A DNA stretch of 64,000 bases from Enterobacter sp. CC120223-11 (GCF_900215375.1 NZ_OBEF01000019.1:1-64000), one strand, 5' to 3'; shown: positions 9,991 through 23,846, numbered from the stretch's first letter. The notes: generated by a model from the letters alone, not told the origin. Translations and numbers: made by a program.

Positions 9991-10764
9991 TTAAGCCAGA
10001 ATACGAGTACCAATTGGCGTGCCGTTGAACAGCGACGGCAGCTGCTCGGCGTGACGCCATGAGGCGATATCCACCGGACGACCCAGCGTGCGGGCTGCAT
10101 CCAGCGCCGCATTCACTTTGACGATCATGCCGTCGGTGATGATGCCCTGGTCAATCAGCTGTTCTGCCTTCGCCGCCGTCATTTCCGCGATGCGCTGGCC
10201 TTTGCCATCAAGAATTCCGCTCACGTCAGAGAGCAGAATCAGATCTGCGCCCAGGGTTGCCGCCAGCGCCGTTGCCGCCTGGTCGGCGTTGACGTTCATC
10301 AGCTGACCTTCTTCGGTCACGCCAATGGAGCTCACCACCGGCAGGAAACCGCCTTCCAGCAGCGTGTTAATCAGTTTTGGCGAACCTGGTTTTGCCAGCC
10401 CCACGTGGCCCAGCTCTTCATCGAGCTGCGTCACCTTCACGCTGTCGCCATCGCCAAGATACAGGCCGACAGAAGCAATGTGGTGCTTCTTCGCCCACGC
10501 CAGCAGCGTTTTGTTCGCCGTACCCGCCAGCGCACCGGTAATAATGTCAATCTGATCGGCAGGCGTAACGCGCAGGCCATTTTTCTTCTTCACTGGCAGG
10601 TTGAGGCCTTTCATCAGCTCATCCACCACGCAGCCGCCGCCGTGCACAATCACCAGCGGACGTTTGTGCTCCGCCCGGTAGTTCACCAGCGCGCTGAACA
10701 GACGCTCCAGCGCTTCTTCACTGTCCAGCAGCACACCACCGAGTTTGATAATCAAAGGATTCAT
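9991..10764 (-). CDS. argB: Acetylglutamate kinase ArgB
   Basis: ArgB phosphorylates N-acetyl-L-glutamate with ATP, the second step of arginine synthesis. The 257-residue product has the amino-acid-kinase fold with [10 protein letters not shown] at the N-terminus (catalytic Lys8 region). The acetylglutamate loop [12 protein letters not shown] (about 41-52) and NVNADQAA (about 158-165) are also present. The ATG at 10764 is chosen because an upstream in-frame start would overlap argC and add residues absent from the family. It starts 13 nt after argC in the same operon. Confidence 0.97.
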   Translation of the reverse strand: MNPLIIKLGGVLLDSEEALERLFSALVNYRAEHKRPLVIVHGGGCVVDELMKGLNLPVKKKNGLRVTPADQIDIITGALAGTANKTLLAWAKKHHIASVGLYLGDGDSVKVTQLDEELGHVGLAKPGSPKLINTLLEGGFLPVVSSIGVTEEGQLMNVNADQAATALAATLGADLILLSDVSGILDGKGQRIAEMTAAKAEQLIDQGIITDGMIVKVNAALDAARTLGRPVDIASWRHAEQLPSLFNGTPIGTRILA

Positions 10765-10777
10765 CGTCACGTATCCA

Positions 10778-11782
10778 TTAAAGAAGAGACTGGGTTTCAG
10801 CAAAGCCGAAACGAATATTAGCGCACTGCATCGCCTGCGCCGCCGCGCCTTTCAGCAGGTTATCCTCAGCGGCAACCACAATCAGATGCTCGCCCTGCAC
10901 GGCAAAGCCGATATCGCAGAACGGCAGGCCGACAACATTCTTCAGCGCTGGAACACCTTTGTCATACAGGCGCACCAGCGGTTTATCGGCATACGCCTGA
11001 GCGAAGGTATCCGCCACCTGCTCACGGGTCACACCCGGTTTCAGGCGACAGGTAATGGTTTCCAGAATACCGCGCTTAAAGTTACCCAGATGTGGGGTAA
11101 AAATCACCTCTGCGCCTAAGTGAGTGGTAATTTCCGGATGATGGCGGTGGTTGAATATGCCGTAAGGCTGAAGGCTGACTTCGCAGAAGCTGTTGGAAAT
11201 CGCCGCTTTGCGCCCCGCGCCGCTTACGCCACTGGTGGCGTTGATCACCGGCCACTGGGAAAGATCCAGCAGACCGGCGTCGATCAGTGGCTTCAGGGAG
11301 AGCTGCGCCGCCGTCGGGTAACAGCCCGGCACCGCAATCAGATTGGCTTCTTTAATTTTGTCGCTGCTCCACTCCGCCAGACCGTATACAGCCTGCTTCA
11401 GCAGCGCCGGATATTGGTGGGTGAAGCCATAATATTTCTGATAAAAATCAGCATCGTTGACGCGGAACGCGCCGGAAAGGTCGAACACGACGCAGCCTGC
11501 ATCGAGGAACTGCGGCGCCAGATCGTGGCTCACTTCATGCGCCGTGGCGAGGAACACCACATCCACACCCGCGCTGAATTCGCGAATATCGGACATCGGC
11601 TGAAGCGGCAGATCGACCAGACCTTTCAGCTGCGGATGCAGGTCGGAGATTAACTTTCCGGCATCATTGCTTTGCGCTGAGACCGTCAAAGCGGTTATGT
11701 TCATGTGCGGATGGCGATTAACGTAGCTCACCAGCTCAGCGCCAGCATAACCGCTTGCGCCTACAATCAGCGTATTTAACAT
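10778..11782 (-). CDS. argC: N-acetyl-gamma-glutamyl-phosphate reductase ArgC
   Basis: ArgC reduces N-acetylglutamyl-phosphate to the semialdehyde using NADPH, the third arginine step. The 334-residue product has the Rossmann start [13 protein letters not shown] and the catalytic cysteine in [12 protein letters not shown] (near residue 154), and matches E. coli ArgC throughout. It is the first gene of argCBH, transcribed from the ARG-box region shared with the divergent argE. Confidence 0.97.
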   Translation of the reverse strand: MLNTLIVGASGYAGAELVSYVNRHPHMNITALTVSAQSNDAGKLISDLHPQLKGLVDLPLQPMSDIREFSAGVDVVFLATAHEVSHDLAPQFLDAGCVVFDLSGAFRVNDADFYQKYYGFTHQYPALLKQAVYGLAEWSSDKIKEANLIAVPGCYPTAAQLSLKPLIDAGLLDLSQWPVINATSGVSGAGRKAAISNSFCEVSLQPYGIFNHRHHPEITTHLGAEVIFTPHLGNFKRGILETITCRLKPGVTREQVADTFAQAYADKPLVRLYDKGVPALKNVVGLPFCDIGFAVQGEHLIVVAAEDNLLKGAAAQAMQCANIRFGFAETQSLL

Positions 11783-11805
11783 CGGGTTCCTTTATGCTCA
11801 ACGAT

Positions 11806-11844
11806 AATGTATTTTTATTCACAAATACTGCATGAATATTGATA
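11806..11844. promoter_or_regulatory. Two ARG boxes (ArgR operator) between argC and argE
   Basis: Two 18-bp sites fit the ArgR consensus wnTGAATwwwwATTCAnw. The first is at 11806-11823 (core TGTATTTTTATTCA) and the second at 11827-11844 (core TGCATGAATATTGA). The 3 bp between them is the normal spacing for one ArgR hexamer. They should give arginine repression of argE and argCBH together. Confidence 0.85.
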
Positions 11845-11870
11845 CTATCACGACCTGAGGTGTGTCAACA

Positions 11871-13022
11871 ATGAAAAACAATTTACCGCCATTTATCGAG
11901 ATTTACCGCGCATTGATCGCCACACCGTCCATCAGCGCCACCGAAGAATCCCTCGATCAAAGTAATGAAGGTTTAATCAATCTGCTGGCCGAGTGGTTCT
12001 CCACGCTGGGCTTTAAGGTAGAGATTCAGCCCGTGCCCGGAACCCGCCATAAATTCAATATGCTCGCCAGCACCGGCGAAGGTGCAGGCGGTCTGCTGCT
12101 GACCGGCCATACCGATACCGTACCCTTTGACGATGGGCGCTGGACGCGCGATCCCTTCACGCTGACCGAGCACGACAACAAGCTTTACGGCCTCGGCACC
12201 GCTGACATGAAAGGCTTCTTTGCGTTCATCCTGGATGCATTGCGCGATGTGGATGTGACACAGCTGAAAAAGCCGCTCTATATCCTGGCAACCGCCGATG
12301 AAGAAACCAGCATGGCAGGCGCGCGCTATTTCTCTGAGTCCACAAGCCTCCGTCCGGACTGCGCCATCATCGGCGAGCCAACCTCCTTACAGCCCGTTCG
12401 CGCCCATAAAGGCCATATCTCCAGCGCCATTCGCGTGCTTGGGCAGTCAGGCCACTCGAGCGATCCGGATCGCGGCGTGAACGCCATCGAACTGATGCAC
12501 GACGCGATTGGCAGAATTATGCAATTGCGCGACTCGCTGAAAGAGCGCTATCACTACGACGCCTTTGCGGTGCCGTACCCAACGCTAAACCTGGGGGCGA
12601 TTCATGGTGGCGATGCTTCCAACCGCATCTGTGCCTGCTGTGAACTGCATATGGACATTCGCCCACTGCCGGGCATGACGCTCGACGATCTCGAAGGGCT
12701 GTTAAACGATGCGCTGGCCCCGGTCAGTGAAAAATGGCCAGGCCGCCTGACGGTGTCTGAGCTGCATCCGCCAATTCCGGGTTACGCTTGCCCGCCGGAT
12801 CACCAACTGGTGCAGGTTGTGGAAAAACTGCTCGGCACGAAAACCGAAGTGGTGAACTACTGCACCGAAGCGCCGTACATTCAGACGCTGTGTCCAACGC
12901 TGGTGCTCGGCCCGGGCTCCATCAATCAGGCGCACCAGCCGGATGAGTATCTCGAAACCCGCTTTATCAAACCTACGCGCGAACTGATTACTCAGGTTGT
13001 GCATCATTTTTGCTGGCACTGA
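11871..13022 (+). CDS. argE: Acetylornithine deacetylase ArgE
   Basis: ArgE hydrolyses N-acetylornithine to ornithine and acetate. The 383-residue product is an M20 metallopeptidase-type enzyme. Metal and catalytic motifs are [11 protein letters not shown] (about 79-89), GTADMKGF (about 110-117) and [13 protein letters not shown] (about 142-154). The ATG at 11871 is chosen to match E. coli; a GTG three codons earlier is in frame but lies close to the AGG ribosome site. It is divergent from argCBH across the ARG boxes. Confidence 0.96.
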   Translation: MKNNLPPFIEIYRALIATPSISATEESLDQSNEGLINLLAEWFSTLGFKVEIQPVPGTRHKFNMLASTGEGAGGLLLTGHTDTVPFDDGRWTRDPFTLTEHDNKLYGLGTADMKGFFAFILDALRDVDVTQLKKPLYILATADEETSMAGARYFSESTSLRPDCAIIGEPTSLQPVRAHKGHISSAIRVLGQSGHSSDPDRGVNAIELMHDAIGRIMQLRDSLKERYHYDAFAVPYPTLNLGAIHGGDASNRICACCELHMDIRPLPGMTLDDLEGLLNDALAPVSEKWPGRLTVSELHPPIPGYACPPDHQLVQVVEKLLGTKTEVVNYCTEAPYIQTLCPTLVLGPGSINQAHQPDEYLETRFIKPTRELITQVVHHFCWH

Positions 13023-13030
13023 TTCTGTCT

Positions 13031-13055
13031 TCACCCTCTGTCCCTCAGAGGGTGA
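13031..13055 (+). terminator. Possible argE terminator
   Basis: TCACCCTCTG-TCCCT-CAGAGGGTGA is a strong 10-bp stem just after argE. The following T tract is weak (TTCTCCTC), so it may stabilise the 3' end rather than terminate efficiently. The rest of the 285-bp argE-ppc gap should hold the ppc promoter: TTGACG at 13157 and TATAAA at 13183 are visible but spaced too widely to call firmly. Confidence 0.55.
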
Positions 13056-13307
13056 TTCTCCTCACATTTCCATAAGTAGCGCTTATCTCACTGCCGCTGA
13101 GTTAACTTTGGCAAATTTCCGCCATTTTTTCGTTTGCTGAAGCGATTTCGCAGCAATTGACGTGGGGGTTTTTACGTGGCTTTATAAAGTGAACACGAGA
13201 AAAAAACTGAATACCTTGTCCGGACGATTTTGACTCACCACCCGCGGCTCCACTGCGGCTGTGCGAAATCCAGGGACATACATAAATGAGATGGGGTGTC
13301 TGGGGTA

Positions 13308-15959
13308 ATGAACGAACAATATTCCGCTTTGCGTAGTAATGTCAGTATGCTCGGTAAGGTGTTAGGGGAAACCATCAAGGATGCCCTTGGCGAGAACATT
13401 CTTGATCGCGTTGAAACCATTCGTAAGTTGTCAAAATCCTCCCGTGCGGGCAATGAAGCCAACCGCCAGGAGCTGCTCACCACGTTGCAGAATCTCTCCA
13501 ACGACGAGCTGCTGCCGGTCGCCCGCGCCTTCAGCCAGTTTCTGAATCTGGCGAATACCGCCGAGCAATACCACAGCATTTCGCCCAACGGCGAAGCGGC
13601 CAGCAACCCGGAAGTGATTGCCCGCACCCTGCGTAAACTCAAAGATCAGCCAAACCTGAACGAAGCCACCATTAAAAAAGCGGTGGAAGCGCTGTCGCTG
13701 GAGCTGGTGCTGACCGCACACCCGACGGAAATCACTCGCCGGACGCTGATCCACAAAATGGGCGAAATCAACAACTGCCTGAAGCAGCTGGATAACAAAG
13801 ACATCGCCGATTACGAACGCCACGCACTGATGCGCCGCCTGCGCCAGCTGATTGCCCAGTCATGGCACACCGATGAAATTCGTAAGCACCGCCCGAGCCC
13901 GGTGGATGAAGCCAAATGGGGCTTTGCGGTTGTGGAAAACAGCCTGTGGGAAGGCGTGCCGAATTATCTGCGCGAGCTGAACGAACAGCTGGAAGATAAT
14001 CTTGGCTATCAGCTGCCGGTCGATTTCGTGCCCGTTCGCTTCACCTCCTGGATGGGCGGCGACCGCGACGGCAACCCGAACGTGACCGCCGATATCACCC
14101 GCACCGTGCTGCTGCTGGGCCGCTGGAAAGCCACCGATCTGTTCCTGAAAGATATTCAGTTGCTGATCTCCGAGCTGTCGATGGTCGAGTGTACCGATGA
14201 GCTGCGAGCCTACGTAGGCGAAGCAGGTGAAGCCGAACCGTATCGCTACTTGCTGAAAACAATTCGCAGCCAGCTGATTGCGACACAGGCCTGGCTGGAA
14301 GCACGCCTGAAGGGCGAGAAGCTGCCGAAACCAGCAGGCCTGCTGACCCAGAATGAACAACTTTGGGAACCGCTTTACGCATGTTACAAATCTCTTCAGG
14401 CCTGTGGGATGGGCATCATCGCCAACGGCGAGCTGCTCGACACCCTGCGCCGCGTGAAGTGTTTTGGCGTGCCGCTGGTGCGTATTGATGTGCGTCAGGA
14501 AAGCACCCGCCACACTGAAGCGCTGGGCGAACTGACCCGCTATCTCGGCATTGGCGACTACGAAAGCTGGTCCGAAGCCGACAAGCAGGCGTTTCTGATC
14601 CGCGAACTGAACTCCAAGCGTCCGCTGCTGCCGCGCCAGTGGGAGCCAAGCGAAGAAACTCGCGAAGTGCTCGACACCTGCAAGGTCATTGCCGAAGCGC
14701 CGAAAGGCTCCGTTGCCGCGTACGTGATTTCGATGGCGAAAACCCCTTCCGACGTGCTGGCCGTGCATCTGCTGCTGAAAGAAGCGGGTATCGGTTTTGC
14801 GCTGCCGGTTGCCCCGCTGTTTGAAACCCTCGACGACCTCAACAATGCCAACGATGTGATGACGCAGCTGCTGAACATCGACTGGTATCGCGGCTTCATC
14901 TCTGGCAAGCAGATGGTGATGATTGGCTATTCCGATTCCGCAAAAGACGCGGGCGTGATGGCCGCCTCCTGGGCGCAGTATCAGGCTCAGGATGCGCTGA
15001 TCAAAACCTGTGAAAAAGCGGGCATCGAGCTGACGCTGTTCCACGGTCGCGGTGGTTCTATCGGCCGTGGCGGCGCACCAGCCCACGCCGCACTGCTTTC
15101 CCAGCCGCCGGGCAGCCTTAAAGGCGGCCTGCGCGTCACCGAACAGGGCGAGATGATTCGCTTCAAGTACGGTTTACCGGAAGTCACCATCAGCAGCCTG
15201 TCGCTCTACACCAGCGCGATTCTGGAAGCTAACCTGCTGCCACCGCCGGAGCCGAAGCCGGAGTGGCGTCACATCATGGCTCAGCTGTCAGATATCTCCT
15301 GCGAGATGTACCGCGGCTACGTGCGTGAAAACAAAGATTTCGTGCCGTACTTCCGTTCCGCCACCCCGGAACAGGAATTGGGCAAACTGCCGCTCGGCTC
15401 ACGTCCGGCAAAACGTCGCCCAACCGGCGGCGTGGAATCGCTGCGCGCCATCCCGTGGATCTTCGCCTGGACCCAGAACCGCCTGATGCTGCCCGCCTGG
15501 CTCGGTGCCGGTGCCGCGCTGCAAAAAGTCGTGGAAGACGGCAAGCAGAGCGAGCTGGAAGTGATGTGCCGCGACTGGCCGTTCTTCTCCACCCGTCTGG
15601 GCATGCTGGAAATGGTGTTCGCCAAAGCCGACCTGTGGCTGGCGGAATACTACGATCAGCGCCTGGTGAAGAAAGAGCTGTGGCCGCTCGGCGCAGAACT
15701 GCGCCAGCTGCTGGACGCGGACATCAAAGTGGTGCTCGACATTGCCAACGATTCGCACCTGATGGCTGACCTGCCGTGGATTGCCGAGTCAATTCAGCTG
15801 CGTAACATCTACACTGACCCGTTGAACGTGCTTCAGGCTGAGCTGCTGCACCGTTCGCGTCTGGCAGAAGAAGAAGGCAAAGAGCCGGACCCACGCGTTG
15901 AACAAGCGCTGATGGTCACCATCGCGGGCGTTGCTGCCGGGATGCGTAATACGGGCTAA
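13308..15959 (+). CDS. ppc: Phosphoenolpyruvate carboxylase Ppc
   Basis: Ppc carboxylates PEP to oxaloacetate, the main anaplerotic entry to the TCA cycle during growth on sugars. It is normally activated by acetyl-CoA and inhibited by aspartate. The 883-residue product has the same length as E. coli Ppc. The catalytic motif [12 protein letters not shown] (His near 138), the Lys motif [13 protein letters not shown] (near 540-552), the [12 protein letters not shown] loop (near 577-588) and the C-terminal MRNTG are all present. The ATG at 13308 (MNEQYSALR) is chosen to match E. coli. Confidence 0.97.
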   Translation: MNEQYSALRSNVSMLGKVLGETIKDALGENILDRVETIRKLSKSSRAGNEANRQELLTTLQNLSNDELLPVARAFSQFLNLANTAEQYHSISPNGEAASNPEVIARTLRKLKDQPNLNEATIKKAVEALSLELVLTAHPTEITRRTLIHKMGEINNCLKQLDNKDIADYERHALMRRLRQLIAQSWHTDEIRKHRPSPVDEAKWGFAVVENSLWEGVPNYLRELNEQLEDNLGYQLPVDFVPVRFTSWMGGDRDGNPNVTADITRTVLLLGRWKATDLFLKDIQLLISELSMVECTDELRAYVGEAGEAEPYRYLLKTIRSQLIATQAWLEARLKGEKLPKPAGLLTQNEQLWEPLYACYKSLQACGMGIIANGELLDTLRRVKCFGVPLVRIDVRQESTRHTEALGELTRYLGIGDYESWSEADKQAFLIRELNSKRPLLPRQWEPSEETREVLDTCKVIAEAPKGSVAAYVISMAKTPSDVLAVHLLLKEAGIGFALPVAPLFETLDDLNNANDVMTQLLNIDWYRGFISGKQMVMIGYSDSAKDAGVMAASWAQYQAQDALIKTCEKAGIELTLFHGRGGSIGRGGAPAHAALLSQPPGSLKGGLRVTEQGEMIRFKYGLPEVTISSLSLYTSAILEANLLPPPEPKPEWRHIMAQLSDISCEMYRGYVRENKDFVPYFRSATPEQELGKLPLGSRPAKRRPTGGVESLRAIPWIFAWTQNRLMLPAWLGAGAALQKVVEDGKQSELEVMCRDWPFFSTRLGMLEMVFAKADLWLAEYYDQRLVKKELWPLGAELRQLLDADIKVVLDIANDSHLMADLPWIAESIQLRNIYTDPLNVLQAELLHRSRLAEEEGKEPDPRVEQALMVTIAGVAAGMRNTG

Positions 15960-15981
15960 CTCAGCCAGGCATCCAAATAAA

Positions 15982-16012
15982 AATCCCCGCTCTTGAGCGG
16001 GGATTTTTTTAT
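15982..16012. terminator. ppc/katG bidirectional terminator
   Basis: AATCCCCGCTCTTGAGCGGGGATT has an 8-10 bp stem with A and T tracts on both sides. It lies between the convergent ppc and katG stop codons. Confidence 0.88.
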
Positions 16013-16025
16013 ACCAGACGCAGCA

Positions 16026-18227
<2,202 letters not shown>

Positions 18228-18260
18228 TTAATACCAGGATATACAGCTCTGCAGATTAGT

Positions 18261-18303
18261 TATAGATGATAAAATCTACAGATTTGATAGTTGTTTCCTT
18301 CTG
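18261..18303 (-). promoter_or_regulatory. Candidate OxyR site and -10 box of katG
   Basis: On the minus strand GAAG-N7-CTAT-N7-GTAG-N7-CATC follows the OxyR spacing (ATAG-N7-CTAT-N7-ATAG-N7-CTAT), with the two central tetramers well matched. TATAAC directly downstream could be the -10. Motif reading only; outer half-sites are poor. Confidence 0.4.
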
Positions 18304-18455
18304 GCCATCCACACCATAACAAAAGTTCTTCATAGAAATGTCGACGCGTCCGTAAACTTTCGACAATAAGCCTGGATTATGAAGGGAAATGAAGCCAATG
18401 ATCTGTCAGCGTTTCTTCGTAATTTATGCGGATTTGAAGGCGGGAAAGAAGCGCT

Positions 18456-18484
18456 AAAAAAAAGGCCTCCGAAGAGGCCCTTTT

Positions 18485-18486
<2 letters not shown>
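18456..18486. terminator. metF terminator
   Basis: GGCCTC-CGAA-GAGGCC has A and T tracts on both flanks, so it could work in either direction. It overlaps the end of metF by two bases. Confidence 0.85.
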
Positions 18487-19375
<889 letters not shown>

Positions 19376-19412
19376 TTACCTCTTCAATCTTATATGTTGT
19401 CAGTTGTGTTAT

Positions 19413-19444
19413 GAGCATCTATACGTTTAGACGTCCAGAAGTCA
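19413..19444 (-). promoter_or_regulatory. MetJ operator (tandem MET boxes) of metF
   Basis: Four consecutive 8-mers in register with AGACGTCT: GAGCATCT, ATACGTTT, AGACGTCC and AGAAGTCA. The third is 7/8, the second and fourth 6/8, and the first weak. This is the normal tandem MetJ architecture upstream of metF. Confidence 0.8.
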
Positions 19445-19541
19445 AAAATGACTGAAAAGCGACGGCACGTCAACTAAAAAAAACGTACAAGGAGTGAGGA
19501 TTGTTCAGCGAAGGTGAAAAAAGCGCATGTTCAGAAGGAAA

Positions 19542-19617
19542 TGCCCGGCGGCGTAAGCCTGCCGGGCCTGCAGCGACCTGCTCATTAGGCCGGGTCAGAC
19601 GAAGCCGCCTCCCGGCA
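19542..19617. repeat. REP/BIME element between metF and metL
   Basis: Two REP-type palindromes, TGCCCGGCGGCGTAAGCCTG... and TAGGCCGGGTCAGACGAAGC..., end 7 bp past the metL stop codon. They are likely part of the metBL 3'UTR. Confidence 0.75.
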
Positions 19618-19623
19618 TAAAAA

Positions 19624-22056
19624 TTACAGCAGCTGCGCCAGACGATTAATATCAGACTGAATCGCGCCTGCGGTGACGTCACGACCCGCACCCGGGCCAC
19701 GAATCACCAGTGGGTTGTCGCGATACCAGCGGCTTTCAATGGCGAAGACGTTATCGCACGGCAGCAGCGCCGCCAGCGGATGCTCCTGACGCACGGCTTC
19801 CACGCCAACGCGTGCTTTGCCATTAGCATCGAACCGTGCCACATAGCGCAGCACCAGCCCCATCTCCTGCGCCGCTTCCAGACGCTGAACCATCTGCTCG
19901 TTCAACTCATCGCCATTCTCAAAGAAGTGATCGATGGAGCCTTCTTCGCAGTGCGACGGCACCAGAGACTCCACGCGAACCTGATCGGGCTCGATGTCAT
20001 AACCTGCTTCACGGGCGAGGATCACCAGTTTGCGCATGACGTCTTTGCCGGACAAATCCACGCGCGGATCGGGCTCGGTCAGCCCTTGCTGCCACGCCTG
20101 ATCCACCAGGTCGGTAAACGGCACGGTGCCGTCAAACTGCAGGAACAGCCAGGAGAGCGTGCCGGAGAAAATACCGCTGATGGCGAGAATGGAATCGCCG
20201 CTTTCACGCAGGTCTCGCACGGTATGGTTAACCGGAAGGCCTGCGCCAACGGTGGCGTTATACAACCAGTGACGTCCGGTCTTTTCGAATGCGTCGTGGA
20301 TTTGGCGATATTTATCGCTGCTGCTGGCGCCTGCAAGTTTATTGGCGCTGATCACATGGAAGCCGTGGCTGGCAAAATCCAGATATTGATCGGCAAGCTG
20401 TGCGCTGGCGGTCACGTCCAGCACCACCAGGTCATCATACGGGTGCGCACGCATCCACAGGAACAGCGACTCTTCATCCTGCGCCACCGCTTCATCATTA
20501 AAGAAGGCGAGTGCGCGGCTGGCGTCCAGCCCTTCATAGTTCAGCAGGCTGCGGCTGCTGTCGACCACACCCGCCAGCACAAATTCAAACCCGGTACGCG
20601 CCGAAAGCGTGGTTTGCTCGCGAGCGAACAGCTCCAGCCAGCGGGAACCAATATTGCCTTTCCCAAACAGCACCAGGCCGATACGTTTTTCCGCACGGAA
20701 AATGGACTGATGCAGGCCCTGAATCAGGCTTTCCGTAGGACCGGTACGCAACACGGCAACGAGGCTGATACCCTCTTCCGACTGCCAGGTAAACTCCACC
20801 GGCTGGCCCTTGAGCTGCTGCCAGAAACGGTGGCAGTGCAGCGGGTTGCGGGTGACGCCTGCGCCAACCATGGCGATAAGCGCCAGGCCCTGACGTAAAC
20901 GCAGCTCGCCCGGCAGGCCTGCCTCATCGAGCAGTTTCAGGGCGCTGTCGGCCACTTCGGCGGTATAACAGAACTGCAGCAGATGGCGGTCGGTATGCAC
21001 GCCAACGGCCAGCGGGCGCACCTGCGCACGCTTCAGGATCACATCAATTTCTTTATGCGCCAGTTTGAAGTCCTGGCCCGCAGGCACCAGGAACTCAATC
21101 AGGCAAACGTCGTCATGGCTGGTGACAATACGTGCCCCGGTGCCAGAAGCCAGCACGCGTTCAATTCGGGTGGAACCCTGATCCGGCGTGTAGCTGCAGC
21201 GCAGTTGCAGATCGATGTCGCTGCCGGAAACCGGCTGTAAAGTGCGGGCGTGAAGCACCGGTGCGGCCAGGCGCGCCAGCTCGCTTGCTTCGTCGAGGCG
21301 CAGCAGAGGCAGCAGGCACGCGTCTTTGACTTTGCGCGGGTCAGCGCTATAAACCCCGGCCACATCGCTCCAGATGGTCACGCGGGAAACGCCCGCCAGG
21401 GCACCAATCTGCGTGGCGGAATAGTCAGAGCCATTACGGCCCAACAGCACGGTTTCACCCGCGTTATCGCGGCTGATAAAACCTGTCACCACCAGACGTT
21501 TATTCGGATGCTGCGCCAGCAGCTGCTGAAGCAGCGGGAAGGAGAGGCCCTCATCAACCTGCGGCTGCGCTGCGCGCTCAGCACGTAAAAATGAACGAGC
21601 GTCGAGCCAGGCTGCATCCAGACCTTGCTGTTGCAAAACAGCAGCCATTAAGCGCGCGGACCACACTTCGCCGTGGCCCACCACTTCGGCATATACAGCG
21701 TCATTCACGCCGCCATCGAGCAATACGGCCAGACATTCAAGATCGCGAATAAACTCAGCGATCATCACGTCGGCCACTTCAGCAGGCAAGAGGCCGGTCA
21801 TCAGCTCTATTTGATAACGCCGCAGCGATTGTTGAACCTGATGCGCGGAGAGGCGATCGGTCTGGCTGAGCTTCAGCCAGCTAATCAACTGGTTGGTGGT
21901 GCTGCCGGCGGCGGAAACGACCATCATGTCGTCAGGCTGCGAGTGCTCAGCCATAATGCCTGCCACGCGCAGGTAACATTTCACATCCGCCAGACTACTG
22001 CCACCAAACTTGTGCAGTTGACGACCCTTCATCCCTGCCTGCGCTATCACACTCAT
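19624..22056 (-). CDS. metL: Bifunctional aspartokinase II / homoserine dehydrogenase II MetL
   Basis: MetL catalyses the first and third steps of the aspartate pathway towards methionine and threonine. The 810-residue product matches E. coli MetL. It has an N-terminal aspartokinase (KFGGSSLADV at about 16-25, NGSDYSAT near 215) and a degenerate central regulatory region. The C-terminal homoserine dehydrogenase has NAD-binding LVLFGKGNIGSRW (near 460) and a catalytic Lys in SANKLAGA. It follows metB after 2 nt and is transcribed with it under MetJ control. Confidence 0.97.
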   Translation of the reverse strand: MSVIAQAGMKGRQLHKFGGSSLADVKCYLRVAGIMAEHSQPDDMMVVSAAGSTTNQLISWLKLSQTDRLSAHQVQQSLRRYQIELMTGLLPAEVADVMIAEFIRDLECLAVLLDGGVNDAVYAEVVGHGEVWSARLMAAVLQQQGLDAAWLDARSFLRAERAAQPQVDEGLSFPLLQQLLAQHPNKRLVVTGFISRDNAGETVLLGRNGSDYSATQIGALAGVSRVTIWSDVAGVYSADPRKVKDACLLPLLRLDEASELARLAAPVLHARTLQPVSGSDIDLQLRCSYTPDQGSTRIERVLASGTGARIVTSHDDVCLIEFLVPAGQDFKLAHKEIDVILKRAQVRPLAVGVHTDRHLLQFCYTAEVADSALKLLDEAGLPGELRLRQGLALIAMVGAGVTRNPLHCHRFWQQLKGQPVEFTWQSEEGISLVAVLRTGPTESLIQGLHQSIFRAEKRIGLVLFGKGNIGSRWLELFAREQTTLSARTGFEFVLAGVVDSSRSLLNYEGLDASRALAFFNDEAVAQDEESLFLWMRAHPYDDLVVLDVTASAQLADQYLDFASHGFHVISANKLAGASSSDKYRQIHDAFEKTGRHWLYNATVGAGLPVNHTVRDLRESGDSILAISGIFSGTLSWLFLQFDGTVPFTDLVDQAWQQGLTEPDPRVDLSGKDVMRKLVILAREAGYDIEPDQVRVESLVPSHCEEGSIDHFFENGDELNEQMVQRLEAAQEMGLVLRYVARFDANGKARVGVEAVRQEHPLAALLPCDNVFAIESRWYRDNPLVIRGPGAGRDVTAGAIQSDINRLAQLL

Positions 22057-22058
22057 GT

Positions 22059-23219
22059 TTACCCCTCGTTTGCTGCCCGGAACCCATTTTCCAGGTCGGC
22101 AATTAAATCTTCGCTATCTTCAATACCGGTTGAAATACGCAGTAGCGTTTCCGAGATGCCAGCCGCCGCGCGGGCTTCTGGCGCCATGCCCGCGTGGGTC
22201 ATGGTTGCCGCGTGGGAAATCAGGCTTTCCACGCCGCCCAGCGATTCCGCCAGCGTGAACAAAGAGAGCCCGCTCAGGAAACGACGCAGCGTATTTTCAT
22301 CGCCGTCCAGTTCAAAGCTGAGCATCGCGCCAAAGCCCTTCTGCTGACGGGAGGCAATTTCGTGCCCCTGGTTTTCCGGCAGGGAAGGATGATACAGCTT
22401 TTTCACCAGCGGTTGCTGCTTCAGGAACTCAACAATCGCCGTGGCGTTGCGCTGCGCCACTTCCATACGTGGGCTCAGCGTGCGCAAACCTCGCAGTAGC
22501 AGGTAGCTGTCGAATGCACTGCCTGTGACGCCAATGTTATTCGCCCACCATGCCAGCTCGGTGACAGTTTCAGGATCTTTTGCAATCACCACGCCCGCGA
22601 CCACATCGGAGTGACCGTTGAGATATTTGGTACAGGAGTGCAGCACCAGATCGGCCCCCAGCGCCAGCGGGTTTTGCAGTGCCGGGCTCAGGAAGGTGTT
22701 ATCCACCACGCTCACTGCACCAGCCGCACGCGCCAGCTCGCAAATTTTCGCAATATCCACGACGCGCAGCAGCGGGTTGCTTGGGCTTTCGACCAGCACC
22801 AGTTTAGGTTTTTCCGCCAGCGCCGCTTGCAACGCCTGTTCATCACCCTGATCGACAAACAGCACGCGGTAGCAGCCACGTTTTGCGAGGCTGTCGAACA
22901 GACGGTAGCTGCCGCCGTAGCAGTCGTGCGGGGCAACAAGCAGATCGCCCGGCTTCAGGTAAACGGTGGTCACCAGATGAATGGCAGACATGCCGGTGTT
23001 GGTCAGCACCGCGCCCGCACCGCCTTCGAGTTCGGCCAGCGCGCGTTGGACGACATCACGCGTCGGGTTGCCGCGACGGGAATAGTCATGGGCACGGGGC
23101 TCATTGAATCCGGTGAAGTTGTAAGTGCTGGAAAGGTGAATCGGGGGGACAACGCAGCCATATTGCTCGTCATCATTTAACCCGCTACGCACTGCGATGG
23201 TGGCTTGTTTACGCGTCAT
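22059..23219 (-). CDS. metB: Cystathionine gamma-synthase MetB
   Basis: MetB condenses O-succinylhomoserine with cysteine to cystathionine, using PLP. The 386-residue product has the Cys/Met-metabolism PLP fold. SRRGNPTRDV binds phosphate and the PLP lysine is in HSCTKYLNGHSD (near 198). The length equals E. coli MetB. It is the first gene of metBL and divergent from metJ; five-box MetJ operator sequence lies between them. Confidence 0.97.
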   Translation of the reverse strand: MTRKQATIAVRSGLNDDEQYGCVVPPIHLSSTYNFTGFNEPRAHDYSRRGNPTRDVVQRALAELEGGAGAVLTNTGMSAIHLVTTVYLKPGDLLVAPHDCYGGSYRLFDSLAKRGCYRVLFVDQGDEQALQAALAEKPKLVLVESPSNPLLRVVDIAKICELARAAGAVSVVDNTFLSPALQNPLALGADLVLHSCTKYLNGHSDVVAGVVIAKDPETVTELAWWANNIGVTGSAFDSYLLLRGLRTLSPRMEVAQRNATAIVEFLKQQPLVKKLYHPSLPENQGHEIASRQQKGFGAMLSFELDGDENTLRRFLSGLSLFTLAESLGGVESLISHAATMTHAGMAPEARAAAGISETLLRISTGIEDSEDLIADLENGFRAANEG

Positions 23220-23281
23220 GGTGAATCAGTTCCTGGCTTTAGCGATGAAAAGTCAGGCCTCAGAGTAACCACTGCCACAAT

Positions 23282-23313
23282 AGACGTCAATACATCTGGA
23301 CATCTAAACTTCT
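23282..23313. promoter_or_regulatory. MetJ operator (tandem MET boxes) between metB and metJ
   Basis: Consecutive 8-mers AGACGTCA, ATACATCT, GGACATCT and AAACTTCT are in register with AGACGTCT (7/8 to 5/8). A further weak box may follow. They should repress metBL and autoregulate metJ. Confidence 0.82.
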
Positions 23314-23481
23314 TTGCGTATAGATTGAGCAATCGGGAAATAGCCGTTAAAATTATATGCATTAGCGCACATCCACCGAGGCTTTGCTGATGTCATGGTC
23401 ACACCTCTGGGGTAAACTGTGCGGCATTCTGTTCGGGCAAGCGCCTGAACCTTTTATTCATGATTAGAGGATTAGAGTCTC

Positions 23482-23799
23482 ATGGCTGAATGGAGCGGCG
23501 AATATATCAGCCCCTACGCTGAGCACGGTAAGAAGAGTGAGCAGGTCAAAAAAATTACGGTGTCCATTCCGCTGAAGGTCCTGAAGATCCTCACTGATGA
23601 ACGCACCCGTCGCCAGGTGAACAACCTGCGCCACGCCACCAACAGCGAACTGCTGTGTGAAGCATTCCTGCATGCGTTTACCGGCCAACCGTTGCCGAAC
23701 GATGAAGATCTGCGTAAAGAGCGCAGTGATGAAATTCCGGAAGCGGCGAAGATTATTATGCGTGAACTGGGTATCGACCCGGATACGTGGGAATACTGA
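23482..23799 (+). CDS. metJ: Methionine repressor MetJ
   Basis: MetJ is the ribbon-helix-helix repressor of the methionine regulon, with S-adenosylmethionine as corepressor. The 105-residue product is nearly identical to E. coli MetJ. The DNA-contacting beta ribbon is [11 protein letters not shown] (about 21-31) and [20 protein letters not shown] forms the helical core. It is divergent from metBL and shares the operator array with it. Confidence 0.98.
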   Translation: MAEWSGEYISPYAEHGKKSEQVKKITVSIPLKVLKILTDERTRRQVNNLRHATNSELLCEAFLHAFTGQPLPNDEDLRKERSDEIPEAAKIIMRELGIDPDTWEY

Positions 23800-23810
23800 G
23801 TTGCAGAGAC

Positions 23811-23839
23811 AAAAAAGGCGCCTTTCGGCGCCTTTTTTC
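23811..23839. terminator. metJ/rpmE bidirectional terminator
   Basis: AAAAAAGGCGCC-TTTC-GGCGCCTTTTTT is a near-perfect palindrome between two convergent genes, with A and T tracts for both directions. Confidence 0.92.
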
Positions 23840-23846
23840 GGTTCGC

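Noticed and set aside
13157-13188. TTGACG and TATAAA as a ppc promoter
   Set aside because: The spacing is 20 bp, too long for a standard promoter, so it is noted but not called.
13860-15086. A 408-codon minus-strand open frame
   Set aside because: Antisense to ppc, with no recognisable domain or ribosome site.
19780-20898. A 372-codon plus-strand open frame
   Set aside because: Antisense to metL, without family similarity.
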